In this document: positions 9,237-17,882 of the stretch, piece by piece
Numbering within the stretch: position 1 is the stretch's first letter
Layout of the letters: each line of letters starts with the position of its first letter
From: Halococcus hamelinensis 100A6
GTDB taxonomy: Archaea > Halobacteriota > Halobacteria > Halobacteriales > Halococcaceae
Direction of reading: 5' to 3'
NCBI RefSeq assembly: GCF_000336675.1
Contig: NZ_AOMB01000032.1
Span: 62,001 to 126,000 of the forward strand
DNA length: 64,000 nucleotides
Made by a program: the position numbers and the translations under genes
Notes under the pieces: model-generated
Told to the model about the DNA's origin: nothing
Databases searched by the model: none
What the model saw: the letters and a program-made list of their open reading frames with translations, nothing else

Positions 9237-10183
9237 GCCGCCGGCGCTCCGTGCGGGCGCTGGTCGTCGTCTACCTCAAGGGCATCTTCATGGGCGCGGC
9301 GGACGCGGTCCCGGGCGTCTCCGGCGGGACGATCGCGCTCATCACGGGGATCTACGAGCGGCTCATCGCCGCGATCACCGCGCTCGACCCGCGGGCGCTC
9401 CGCTACCTCCCGCGGCTCCACCGCCGGACCGGCCGCGCCGCGTTCCGCGACGCGCTGGTCGAGATGGACATCCCGTTCCTGATGGCGTTAGGACTGGGTA
9501 TCGCGACGGCGCTGGTCACCGTCGCACGGCTCATGGCGTACGCGTTCGAGACGTACCCAGCCTACGTCGCCGCCCTCTTCTTCGGGCTGATCGCCGCCTC
9601 GGCGGTCGTCCTCTACGAGTACGTCTCGCTCGATACGCCGCGCCGAGTCGCGGTTGCGGTGTTCGGGTTCGTGCTGGCGTTCGTCGTCTCCGGTCCCGAG
9701 GTCGGAAGTTCCTTTTCGAACTCGCCGACGATCGTCTTCTTCGCGGGCACGATCGCCATCGCCGGGATGATCCTCCCGGGGATCTCCGGAGCCTTCTTCC
9801 TCTACGTTCTCGGCCAGTACGAGTACCTGAGCAACACCCTCACGACGTTCACGAACCGGCTCGCCGGCTTGCTCTCGGGAGGGTCGGTCGGCGGGTTGGT
9901 CGAACCCGGCATCGTCATCGTCGCGTTCGGGGTCGGCGCGCTCATCGGCCTGTTCTCGATCTCGTACGCCATCCGATGGGCGCTGGCGAACTACCGCGCA
10001 GCGACCCTCACGTTCCTCGTGAGCCTGATGGTCGGCGCGCTTCGCCTTCCGGTGACCGACGTTCTCGACCACACTTCGAACCCGAATCCGACGGTGATCG
10101 GGACGATCCTGGTCGTGGCCGTTCTCGGCGGCGTGCTCGTGCTCGTCGTCGACCGGTTCACCGAGGATATCGAGTTCTCCTGA
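9233..10183 (+). CDS. DUF368 polyprenyl-phosphate transporter family protein
   Basis: A 316-residue membrane protein of the DUF368 family, recently linked in bacteria (PopT) to undecaprenyl-phosphate translocation. The signature MGAADAVPGVSGGT lies near residues 20-33, and a second related repeat (AGMILPGISGAFFLYVLGQY) near 178-197, consistent with an internally duplicated, re-entrant-loop transporter. About eight to nine hydrophobic segments are visible. Its ATG overlaps the aglB stop codon, so the two are translated together. AglB releases dolichyl phosphate on the outside of the cell, so a polyprenyl-phosphate recycler is a logical partner; that role in archaea is inference. Confidence 0.88.
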   Translation: MSRRRSVRALVVVYLKGIFMGAADAVPGVSGGTIALITGIYERLIAAITALDPRALRYLPRLHRRTGRAAFRDALVEMDIPFLMALGLGIATALVTVARLMAYAFETYPAYVAALFFGLIAASAVVLYEYVSLDTPRRVAVAVFGFVLAFVVSGPEVGSSFSNSPTIVFFAGTIAIAGMILPGISGAFFLYVLGQYEYLSNTLTTFTNRLAGLLSGGSVGGLVEPGIVIVAFGVGALIGLFSISYAIRWALANYRAATLTFLVSLMVGALRLPVTDVLDHTSNPNPTVIGTILVVAVLGGVLVLVVDRFTEDIEFS

Positions 10184-10314
10184 TACGGCGCTCGAATCGA
10201 CATTTTTCGATGTTCAAATCGTAGTATTATGGGTACGACTCGTCATAGCCGACCGGCAGTTGCAGGCTCAACCCGAAAGGGGTCGACGAGTGTTCGAATA
10301 GATGGAGACAAACC

Positions 10315-10704
10315 ATGAATCCCCTTCCCGAGGACCTGCAGCTGCCGAGTGGCTGGGTCTGCAAGCGAGCGTGCGCGGACGAGCTCGTCCTCGGTCGGTG
10401 TGCGGATGGGTTCGAGGTCGTCGCGACGCGAACCAGCGACGCCGACCGGCTGCCGTTCGAGCCGTCGCGCGGGTGGGACCTGTCGTGTCGGATCCGGGCG
10501 GGCGAGTCCGTGAACCGGCGGTCCATCGGTCGGGTGTCGACCCAGCGCGCGGCGCTTACGGCGCTGCGCTCGTGCATGGAACGCGTGACGGAACTCGCCG
10601 ATGCCCGCTCGGCGGACGAGCTCAGCCTCGCGGTCGTGGTGCAGGACATCCACAACCGGTGTGAGATCCCGTCGATGACGCACGACCGCGCGGTCAGCGG
10701 GTAG
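10315..10704 (+). CDS. Small haloarchaeal protein of unknown function
   Basis: A 129-residue soluble protein I do not recognise. It starts MNPLPEDLQLPSGWVCKRAC and contains a central RPFEPSRGW-like region (DRLPFEPSRGWDLSCRIRAG) followed by a helical segment (TQRAALTALRSCMERVTEL). Cysteines (near 16, 20, 29, 61, 84 and 117) are scattered without a clear metal motif. A TATA-like TTCGAATAG at 10284-10292 is 27 bp ahead of the ATG, supporting a real, leaderless gene. It stands alone between the DUF368 gene and the convergent HAD gene, whose end is 6 bp away. Coding probability is good from codon use; function unknown. Confidence 0.7.
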   Translation: MNPLPEDLQLPSGWVCKRACADELVLGRCADGFEVVATRTSDADRLPFEPSRGWDLSCRIRAGESVNRRSIGRVSTQRAALTALRSCMERVTELADARSADELSLAVVVQDIHNRCEIPSMTHDRAVSG

Positions 10705-10710
10705 CCCCGG

Positions 10711-11952
10711 TCACCCGATCGTCGCCAGCCGGTTGAGCGCGTAGACGATACGGAGCACCTCGGCGGCGCTCCCGCGGTCGAAGACGAGTTCGTCGGTTCG
10801 GATGACGTAATCGAGCACCGCGCGAGAGGCGTGTTCGGGCGCGGCGGCGAGACCGCTGTCGCCGACCCACTCCATCACCCGGAGGTCGGACTTCGAATCG
10901 CCCATCACGAGCGGGAAGGCGTCGTCGATACCGAGCACGTCGAAGGCCGCCTCGACGCCGACGACCTTGTTGAGTTCGAGACTGCCGATCTCGGCGGCGT
11001 CGGCCTCGTAGTAGGCGACGTCGATGCGCTCGAAGGTGTCCGTGACCGCTGACGGAACCTCCTGGACGTCGAGGTCGGGGAGGGCGTCGCGGGCTTCGAG
11101 CACGCCCCGGATCTCGGGGTCCGCATCGGCGTAGAACCCGCGGGCCCAGTCTGTTCCGGCTCCGTCCGCCGCGGTATCGGTACGGTCGGCGACGACCTCG
11201 CCGAGGAGGTCGAGGAGGTGACACAGCGCGGTGTCGATGACCTCGGCTGCCGGGTCGCTACCGACCTCGGCGTTCGGCTTGAGGGTGACGTTGAACTCGT
11301 TGCCCTGGAGGTGACAGCCCTGGCGGATCGCCTCGGGCGCGTCGGGCAGCACGCGCGAGCGGATCCGGTAGAAGACGTCCTGGATCTCCTCGTCGAGGTC
11401 CTCATAGAGGAGTTCCTTCGTTCGGGGGCCGTGTCCGGGCGTGAACGCGCCGGTGCCGGCCTCGTAGACGATACTGACGTTTCCCGAGTGGACGAGTTCG
11501 CTGCCGAGGCCCTGGATCGTGAAGCCCTTGACGTTCTCTAAGGTCTGTCCCGTGCAGATAACGATCGGAACGCCCGCCTCGTGGAACTCGGTGAGGTAGT
11601 GGAGGGTCTCCCTCGGGATCTCGTTGTCCGTGCTGCCCGCCGAACGAAGGGTCTCGTCGACGTCGAGCACGAGGACGTTCACCCGACGGCCGTGTTCGGT
11701 ACAGAGGTCGAGCGCGGTGAACGCCTCCTCGCGGGTGGCGTGGGCGGCGACGTCGGCGAGGGTCTCGCCGGCCTCGAAGGCGTCCCGGATCTCGTCCTTT
11801 CGGTCCGTGAGTTCGGCGTCGATCGTCTGGTAGTGGGAGAGCGCGACCCGCGAGTCCACCGGTGGGAAGACGTCGACGAAACGCTGGTGGTCCCGGAGCG
11901 CGTCGGCGTCGAACTCGTCGTAGAGCTCGTAGAGGAGGTCGTAGCGGTCCAT
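10711..11952 (-). CDS. HAD-superfamily hydrolase with N-terminal extension
   Basis: A 413-residue protein of the haloacid dehalogenase superfamily, expected to be a phosphatase. Motif I is LVLDVDETLRS with the nucleophile Asp at 97; motif II is IVICTGQT near 126; motif IV is LVMGDSKSDLRVME near 365. A helical extension of about 90 residues precedes the catalytic core. The large insertion between motifs II and IV makes it a cap-bearing type. The ATG at 11952 is where the sensible protein begins; a weak TATA-like GTATTTC lies 25-30 bp upstream. It is transcribed away from tyrA, with repeat copy B in between. Substrate unknown. Confidence 0.82.
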   Translation of the reverse strand: MDRYDLLYELYDEFDADALRDHQRFVDVFPPVDSRVALSHYQTIDAELTDRKDEIRDAFEAGETLADVAAHATREEAFTALDLCTEHGRRVNVLVLDVDETLRSAGSTDNEIPRETLHYLTEFHEAGVPIVICTGQTLENVKGFTIQGLGSELVHSGNVSIVYEAGTGAFTPGHGPRTKELLYEDLDEEIQDVFYRIRSRVLPDAPEAIRQGCHLQGNEFNVTLKPNAEVGSDPAAEVIDTALCHLLDLLGEVVADRTDTAADGAGTDWARGFYADADPEIRGVLEARDALPDLDVQEVPSAVTDTFERIDVAYYEADAAEIGSLELNKVVGVEAAFDVLGIDDAFPLVMGDSKSDLRVMEWVGDSGLAAAPEHASRAVLDYVIRTDELVFDRGSAAEVLRIVYALNRLATIG

Positions 11953-12054
11953 AGCTGCAGAACAATCCCCGTGGTGAAATACTGTCGGCCGGGCTCGATG
12001 TCGAGTCGGGTGGGTGGAGGCTGGGCGCACGGTAGCGGTCGGCGTGTGCGGCTG

Positions 12055-12430
12055 GAGGCGGTGCGGTTGCGGTAGGGTTGCGGTGGCGGTACGGTTGCGG
12101 TAGCGGACGGTTGGCGCGCGCTCGCGGTCGTGCGCGAACGGACGTGAGCGCGCGACCGTTGACATTGCGCGAGGGATGAACGAAACGAGCGAAGCGAGTG
12201 AAGTGAATCGGTTGGGGAGGCGTGTGGACGATGGGGAGCGGTAGTGATGGTGGTTCTACTGCGAGCGAACGGAGTGAGCGAGCAGCCTTTTTAGTCCAGG
12301 TTTTTGCGACGAGCGGTGGCCGACCGGAGGGAGGCCACCCGAGGAGTAAAAAAGTGGGTGCGGTAGCGGTGCGGTCCCTCATTTGTAACGGGTTACTCGC
12401 GGTCGTCGCTGGTACACCGCCGTCACCAAC
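12055..12430 (+). repeat. Dispersed intergenic repeat, copy B
   Basis: The partner of the block at 2943-3212, in the same orientation and again between divergent genes (HAD hydrolase and tyrA). It contains short GGTTGCGGTAG-type tandem units at 12060-12105, the shared GCGCGCGCTCGCG and GGGGAGGCGTGTGG words, and the shared tail ending GTCACCAAC at 12430. Relative to copy A it has about 110 extra bases around 12230-12355 that include TTTTTAGTCCAGG and GGAGTAAAAAAGTGGG. No protein is encoded with confidence. Confidence 0.68.
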
Positions 12431-12513
12431 GGATGAGGACGAGAACCCGGGGACCGGTATCGTCGTCGCCCGCACTCGAACGGTTTTTTGCCGCCGCGGC
12501 GGAACCACGGCCA

Positions 12514-13260
12514 ATGAATCTCCTCGTCGTCGGCGCGGGCGCGATGGGACGGTGGTTCGCCGACGTCGTCGGGTCGGCGGGCACCGAGGTCGCCTTCGCC
12601 GACACCGATCCCGACGTGGCTACCGCCGCCGCCGACGCGGTCGGGGGCCGTGCCGTCGCGCTCGACACCACCGAGCGCTTCGATGGGGTCTGTCTCGCGG
12701 TACCGATCTCGGCGGTCGAAAGCGCGGTCGCGACGTTCGCGCCGCGCGCCGAGCGCGCAATGGTCGACGTCACCGGCACGATGGCGACCCCGGTCGAAGC
12801 GATGCGGACCCACGTGCCCGACCGCGAGCGGCTGAGCCTCCACCCGCTGTTCGCCCCGGGGAACGCCCCCGGCCGGATCGCCGTCGTCGACGACGCAGCG
12901 GGGCCGGTGACCGACGAGATCCGCGAAACCCTTGCCCGGGAGAACGAACCGTTCGAGACGACTCCCGACGAACACGACCGCGCGATGACCACGGTACAGG
13001 CCCGCACCCACGCCGCGGTGCTGGCCTACGCGCTCGCCGCCGACGACGTCCCGGACCGCTTTCACACGCCGATCTCCGGGCCGCTCTCCGAGCTCGCCGA
13101 CCAGGTGCTCTCGGGCTCGCCGGGGGTCTACGCCGAGATACAGACGGCCTTCGACGGGACGGACGAGGTCGCCGCCGCGGCCGAACGCATCGCCGCCGCG
13201 GGTCCCGAGGAGTTCGAGGCGCTCTACCGCGAGGCGCGCGGTTCGGTGGGCGAGCGATGA
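12514..13260 (+). CDS. tyrA: Prephenate dehydrogenase
   Basis: Converts prephenate plus NAD(P)+ to 4-hydroxyphenylpyruvate in tyrosine synthesis. It is 248 residues long, shorter than fused bacterial TyrA but normal for haloarchaea. The Rossmann fingerprint VVGAGAMGRWF is at 5-15, and LSLHPLFAPGNAPGR near 109-123 contains the conserved His that contacts prephenate. The helical C-terminal half includes HDRAMTTVQARTHAAVLAYA. The ATG at 12514 is chosen because the NAD-binding strand starts immediately; GGTTTTTTGCC about 27 bp upstream can serve as TATA element. Its stop overlaps the next start (ATGA at 13257), so the methyltransferase is co-translated. Confidence 0.9.
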   Translation: MNLLVVGAGAMGRWFADVVGSAGTEVAFADTDPDVATAAADAVGGRAVALDTTERFDGVCLAVPISAVESAVATFAPRAERAMVDVTGTMATPVEAMRTHVPDRERLSLHPLFAPGNAPGRIAVVDDAAGPVTDEIRETLARENEPFETTPDEHDRAMTTVQARTHAAVLAYALAADDVPDRFHTPISGPLSELADQVLSGSPGVYAEIQTAFDGTDEVAAAAERIAAAGPEEFEALYREARGSVGER

Positions 13261-14657
13261 GCGCCGACCAGCGCGAGCAGATCAGGGCGAACGCGAAGTA
13301 CCTCCGGGAGGTTCGACCTATCGACCCCGAGGAGATCTTCGAGTACGTCGACGGCCGGCCCCACCCCGCGGTGGTTCGGGAGACGCTCCGCGACGTCGCC
13401 CCCGACCTCGGACTCGTCGAGCGGGCGGACGGCACGTTCGTTCCGGTCGCCGACGACCCGATCGCGGTCGAGTTCGACGGCGTGTCGGCGTTCCCCGACT
13501 CCCACACCCGCGAACTCGAGAACCTGCTGGTCGAGGCGTATGGATCGGGCTGGCCCGACGGCGAATCGGGCGACCGGCTTCGCGATCTGATTCGCCGGTT
13601 CAAGGAGTCCTACTTCGCGGGGCGGGCGGTCGAGTACGATACCGATACCGCGCTGGCGTACGCCATCTACCACCTCCCCGACTACTACGCCGTCGCCCAG
13701 TACGTGCTCGCCGACCTCGCGCGAGACGGACTGCTCTCCCACCACCTCCGGGTGCTCGACGTCGGTGCCGGCGTCGGCGGCCCGGCGCTCGGCCTCGCCG
13801 ACCTGCTCCCCGGCGACGCGCTCTGTGAGTACCACGCGATCGAGCCGAGTCCGGCCGCCGACGTGCTCGATTCGCTGCTCGAATCCACCGGCCGGAACGT
13901 CCACCCGACGATCCACCGAACGACGGCCGAGGACTTCGAACTCGATGGCGAGTACGACCTCGTGCTGTTCGCCAACTCCCTCAGCGAACTCGACGACCCC
14001 GCGGGAACCGCCCGACGGTATCTCGATGCCCTCGCCCCCGACGGGTCGCTGGTCGGGGTCGCCCCCGCGGACCGCGAGACCTCGATCGGCCTCCGGCGGG
14101 TCGAGCGCGCGCTAGCCGACCAGGGCCCCGCGACGTGCTACGGCCCGACCGTTCGGCTCTGGCCGGGCCACGCGCCCACGGACCGCGGCTGGTCGTTCGC
14201 TGTCGAACCCGATTTCTCGGTGCCGGGCTTCCAGCGACGGCTGGCCGATGGTGCGGGTCCCGAGGCCGACCCCGACGCGTTCGTCAACGTCGACGTCCAG
14301 TTCTCCCACACGGTCCTTCGGACGGACGGGAAACGACGGGTCGAGTTCACCCCCGACCCGAACCGAGCGGCGAAGATGGCCGAGAGCGAGCGTCACGTCT
14401 CGAACCGGGTGGACTGCGTGGCGGCGAAGCTCAGTCGATCGCTGTCGACGGGCAACCCCCTCTACAAGGTCAGCGACGGCAGCGAATCCGTCGACCACTA
14501 CGCGGTGGTGACCCGCGAGACCGGGCTGAATCGCGCGCTGACGACGGCCGACTACGGCGACCTCCTCGCGTTCGAGAACGCCCTCGTGCTCTGGAACGAC
14601 GACGAGGAGGCCTACAACCTCGTCGTCGACGACGAAACGGTCGTCGACCGTCTGTGA
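13257..14657 (+). CDS. SAM-dependent methyltransferase, possibly Rsm22-related
   Basis: A 466-residue protein with a class I methyltransferase core. LRVLDVGAGVGGPALGLADL near 165-184 is the SAM-binding loop, and YDLVLFANSLSELDDPAG near 235-252 is the post-II motif seen in Rsm22-like proteins. The first 160 residues are helical and specific to this haloarchaeal group. The C-terminal part contains scattered Cys but no obvious four-Cys cluster. The ATG at 13257 overlaps the tyrA stop. Rsm22 homologues act on small-subunit rRNA or ribosome assembly; whether that holds here is uncertain. Linkage to tyrA is by overlap only, with no obvious metabolic reason. Confidence 0.78.
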   Translation: MSADQREQIRANAKYLREVRPIDPEEIFEYVDGRPHPAVVRETLRDVAPDLGLVERADGTFVPVADDPIAVEFDGVSAFPDSHTRELENLLVEAYGSGWPDGESGDRLRDLIRRFKESYFAGRAVEYDTDTALAYAIYHLPDYYAVAQYVLADLARDGLLSHHLRVLDVGAGVGGPALGLADLLPGDALCEYHAIEPSPAADVLDSLLESTGRNVHPTIHRTTAEDFELDGEYDLVLFANSLSELDDPAGTARRYLDALAPDGSLVGVAPADRETSIGLRRVERALADQGPATCYGPTVRLWPGHAPTDRGWSFAVEPDFSVPGFQRRLADGAGPEADPDAFVNVDVQFSHTVLRTDGKRRVEFTPDPNRAAKMAESERHVSNRVDCVAAKLSRSLSTGNPLYKVSDGSESVDHYAVVTRETGLNRALTTADYGDLLAFENALVLWNDDEEAYNLVVDDETVVDRL

Positions 14658-14891
14658 GGCCCTCCCAGGGGTGTATCGTCGACCACTGGTTTCGGTGCCC
14701 GACCGACGGCGGAGCGGTCGACGGTGAGCAGGCCGGCACCGAAGGGGAAGAGGGCGACCTCCCCCGCCGCGGCGAACCAGAGCGTGACTCGGCCCCGCCG
14801 GTCGTGGGACGGAGCGGATCCGGTCTACCGCTGCCGACGTGAGCCGGCGTTACGTTCATCACGTCGGGGGTCGTAGCGTGAACAGACCCGA
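14658..14891. other. Intergenic spacer with a decayed-looking minus-strand frame
   Basis: No intact gene is seen. Read on the minus strand, about 14650-14810 gives a protein-like stretch (VTLWFAAAGEVALFPFGAG and LLTVDRSAVGRAPKPVVDD) that lacks a start codon and is preceded in frame by TAG. This could be a gene remnant or chance. Confidence 0.35.
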
Positions 14892-15359
14892 ATGAGGCGC
14901 GAGTACTTCGACCTCCACGTCAGCAACACCGATTGGGTATCGGCCGAGGACGAGCCTCGAAAACCCACGATCGTCATCGCGTTCGAGGGCCCGCGCGAGG
15001 TGCTCGAAACCCGCCTCGCGGGAACCGACGAGGGCCTCGTCGAGGCGAGCGAGACCGACGTCAACTACCGGTTTCACGCCGACGGGCCCGCGGGCGACGG
15101 CGTGCTCTCGGTCACCAACCGCATCACGGGCGACTTCGTGCTCGAACTCAACGCGACCGCCGACGGCGTCCTCGAGTTCATCCGGGCGGCCCGGGCCTAC
15201 GGCGAGCGCGCCGCCGACGGCGACGGCCGATATCAGCTCGTGGTTCGCTTCGAAGACGAGGAGCTCCTCGCCCACGAGAAGTCCACCTTCCTCGTCTACA
15301 ACCACGAGGGCAACCTCGTCCGCCAGCACAGCCTCATTCCCGGCGGCGTCGAACTCTAA
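14892..15359 (+). CDS. Haloarchaeal conserved protein (DUF5793-like)
   Basis: A 155-residue acidic, soluble protein. It begins MRREYFDLHVSNTDWV and has a predicted beta-rich middle (PTIVIAFEGPREVLETRL, TNRITGDFVLELNATADGV) and a final strand-rich part with FLVYNHEGNLVRQHSLIPGG. From memory this matches the haloarchaeal family DUF5793; that label was not checked. No enzyme motif, membrane segment or metal site is visible. It is 52 bp upstream of the phosphohexomutase gene in the same direction, but the latter has its own TATA box, so co-transcription is possible rather than certain. Function unknown. Confidence 0.75.
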   Translation: MRREYFDLHVSNTDWVSAEDEPRKPTIVIAFEGPREVLETRLAGTDEGLVEASETDVNYRFHADGPAGDGVLSVTNRITGDFVLELNATADGVLEFIRAARAYGERAADGDGRYQLVVRFEDEELLAHEKSTFLVYNHEGNLVRQHSLIPGGVEL

Positions 15360-15410
15360 ACCCGGTCCCCATCCTCCCAGATTAAGTAGCCCCGCCACCC
15401 GAGACTGGAT

Positions 15411-16787
15411 ATGACGCTCTTCGGTACCGCGGGTATCCGCGGTCCGGCGATATCTCGGGTGACACCCGAACTCGCGCTCGCGGTCGGCCGGGCGGCGGGG
15501 CTCGACGCCTGCACGAGGGACGACGTGGACCCGACGTTCGTCGTCGCACGCGACGGTCGCGAGACGGGGTCCGGGCTCGTGGCCGCCCTCGAAGCGGGGC
15601 TCGAAAGCGCCGGCGTAGCCGTGCGCCGTGCGGGCGTGCTCCCGACGCCAGCGCTCGCGTTCGCCTCGCGGGGACGGCGCGGCGTGATGGTCACCGCGAG
15701 CCACAACCCGCCGGCCGACAACGGCCTGAAGCTCTTTCACGACGGCCAGGAGTACGACGACGACGCCGAGGCACGCATCGAAGCCAGGGTCGAGGACGAC
15801 GCTGGCCCGGTGGCGTGGGACGAGTGGGGGACGGCGGAGCGACTGTCCCCGCTCGGGGCGTATCACGAGGCGGTCGTGGACTACGCGGAGGAGTACGGCA
15901 CGGCGCTCGACGGCCTCGCCGTCGTCGTCGACTGCGGCAACGGAATGGCGAGCCGAGCGACCCCCCAGGTGCTCGACGAACTCGGCGCGGACGTCACGAC
16001 GTTGAACGCGAACGTCGACGGGTCGTTCCCCGCTCGTGGGTCGAAACCCACGCCCGCTACCCTCGGTGACATTCGGGCATTCCTCGCGGACGGCGACGCC
16101 GACCTCGGGTTCGCTCACGACGGCGACGCCGACCGGATCGTGGTGCTCGACGGTACCGGCGAGATCGTCCACGAGGACACAGTCGTGGCCGTGCTCGCCG
16201 AACGGTACACCCGCGCGAGCGACGCTACGGATCCGGTCGTGGTGACGACGCCGAACGCCTCCTCCCGGATCGACGACCGCGTCACCGCGGCGGGCGGGCG
16301 GGTCGAACGGGTGCGTTTGGGCGCGCTCCACGAGGGGGTCGCGGTGGCCCGCGCGGCGGGGACGGACGACACGCGAGTGGTGTTCGCGGCCGAGCCCTGG
16401 AAACACGTCCATCCCGGACACGGCCCCTGGATAGATGGCGTGGCGAGCGCCGCGGTCCTGGCGCGACTGGTTGCCGAGAGCGGTCTCGACGCCCTCCGCG
16501 AGCCTATCCAGGAACTCCCCTACCGAAAGGTGAGCGTCGACTGTCCCGACGACCGAAAGGGACCGGTGATGGAGCAGCTCGCGACGACCCTCCCGGACGA
16601 GTTCCCCGATAGCGAGGTCTCGACCGAGCACGGAGTCCGCATCGAGCGCGACGACGGCTGGGTGCTGGTGCGTCCGAGCGGTACCGAACCGAAGGTCAGG
16701 ATCTACGCCGAGAGCGAGCGGGTGGATGCGCTCATCGACCGAACCCGTCAAGTCATCGGGACCGCCATCGACCGACCGAACTCCTGA
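15411..16787 (+). CDS. Phosphohexomutase (phosphomannomutase / phosphoglucosamine mutase type)
   Basis: Interconverts hexose-6-phosphate and hexose-1-phosphate through a phosphoserine, supplying nucleotide-sugar synthesis. It is 458 residues long, typical for the alpha-D-phosphohexomutase family. The four signatures are present: TASHNPPADNG with the catalytic Ser at 97, metal-binding FAHDGDADR near 235-243, the sugar-binding AAEPWKH near 326 in place of the usual GEESGH-type loop, and phosphate-binding RPSGTEPK near 422. GATTAAGTAG at 15380-15389 is centred about 27 bp before the ATG and fits leaderless transcription. Whether it prefers mannose, glucose or glucosamine phosphates cannot be decided from sequence. 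It may feed the glycan cluster upstream. Confidence 0.9.
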   Translation: MTLFGTAGIRGPAISRVTPELALAVGRAAGLDACTRDDVDPTFVVARDGRETGSGLVAALEAGLESAGVAVRRAGVLPTPALAFASRGRRGVMVTASHNPPADNGLKLFHDGQEYDDDAEARIEARVEDDAGPVAWDEWGTAERLSPLGAYHEAVVDYAEEYGTALDGLAVVVDCGNGMASRATPQVLDELGADVTTLNANVDGSFPARGSKPTPATLGDIRAFLADGDADLGFAHDGDADRIVVLDGTGEIVHEDTVVAVLAERYTRASDATDPVVVTTPNASSRIDDRVTAAGGRVERVRLGALHEGVAVARAAGTDDTRVVFAAEPWKHVHPGHGPWIDGVASAAVLARLVAESGLDALREPIQELPYRKVSVDCPDDRKGPVMEQLATTLPDEFPDSEVSTEHGVRIERDDGWVLVRPSGTEPKVRIYAESERVDALIDRTRQVIGTAIDRPNS

Positions 16788-17882
16788 ATCGGCTGATCTC
16801 GGGTTTTCTTCGAGCAAGCGTGCTCGGCGAGATAGAGGCGAATTAGGTATCGCAGTATATAGTTTATACGTCGTGAATCAGACAGGGTTCTCACAAAAGA
16901 AGCATATCCAACATATCACTTTATCTGTCGTTTCGCGGGGAAGATCATCCGAGTGAACCAAAAGTGGTCGGAAGGGAGGGAAGACGAAGGACTGTAGTGA
17001 GCGGCCGCCGTCGAAGAGATCCGGTTCGTATAGCAGGACTCGATATACTCGTTCGACACGGTTGTAGGAGGTACCCAAACAGGTGTGGTGTATCGTGCGG
17101 CCGTACGGATGTTTTCTCCTCCCCCTCGGGAGCCGCTTAGGAATGGCTCGACGGTTTCTCGCGGCCTCACGCTGGCTGACGACGAGAGGAGGTTCACGCG
17201 CGTCCAGAGCCCTTTATCGGAAGGGAATCGAAGCACTGTGGCGGTCAGCAACGCTCTCCGCCCCAGATGGCGAGGACTCCTACGGCCGTATCGCAGCGCT
17301 GAGCTGGAGGTTTCAGGGCCGCAGTTCCTGACAACTGCTGGGAGTGCAAACACCTGGTATTCCCCTCGTTCGGGCCGTCACGACGGACGAGTGGTCCTTC
17401 GATCACCTTCGGAAAGGGCGTTCGCCGAGTGTGGAGGTGTCGAAGCTCGTTCGACCATTCCGGTATAAGCATGGATATGGCGCGTTCGATGGCGTGAGAT
17501 GCGTCCGCAGACAGCCGAAGTGTTGTGATTTGGGCGGCTGCGAGGCCTACGACCCGAGATTGCGCCCCCGTGTCCCCATTCTCGAAACACTTCGCGTTCT
17601 TGGCTGCAGGAAGACGCATAGCCCGTCCATACCCTACAGAACGAGGTTTCGTGCCAGTTCTTTCGCTGGATCACAGTCCGGGTGGCAGAGCAGCTCCCCT
17701 CGCTCCGGTCGCAACGAAATGGTTAGTGGGCCGTTGCGATGCTCGGTCCCGCCTCCGCTCCGAAGAGCACTCGACTCCTCGTGTGGGGGGGCCATTCGAG
17801 CGAACGCGTGCATATCGTCCTCCTTGAAAAATTCGGAAGCTGAACCGAGATGAGGGTCGAGACATCGGGAGACGACGAGCGG
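16788..17882. other. 1.1-kb gene-poor stretch of lower G+C
   Basis: No frame in this interval looks like a real protein: all candidate frames are short, Arg/Ser-rich and mutually overlapping. The sequence is visibly less G+C-rich than its flanks, especially 16840-16960, which holds several TATA-like runs. It separates housekeeping genes from the recombinase region and is probably degraded mobile-element or old intergenic sequence. I could not align it to a known insertion sequence by eye. Confidence 0.6.

Noticed and set aside
12060-12105. GGTTGCGGTAG-type short repeats considered as a CRISPR array
   Set aside because: Units are about 10-12 bp, nearly adjacent and without spacers of uniform length; they belong to the dispersed repeat.
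14859-16817. 652-codon minus-strand frame opposite DUF5793-like and phosphohexomutase genes
   Set aside because: Antisense shadow of two well-supported plus-strand genes; composition is atypical and no motif was found.
16916-17853. Several overlapping short frames on both strands in the 17-kb gap, considered as transposase remnants
   Set aside because: None shows a DDE, HUH or other recognisable transposase motif, and no inverted terminal repeats were found by eye.
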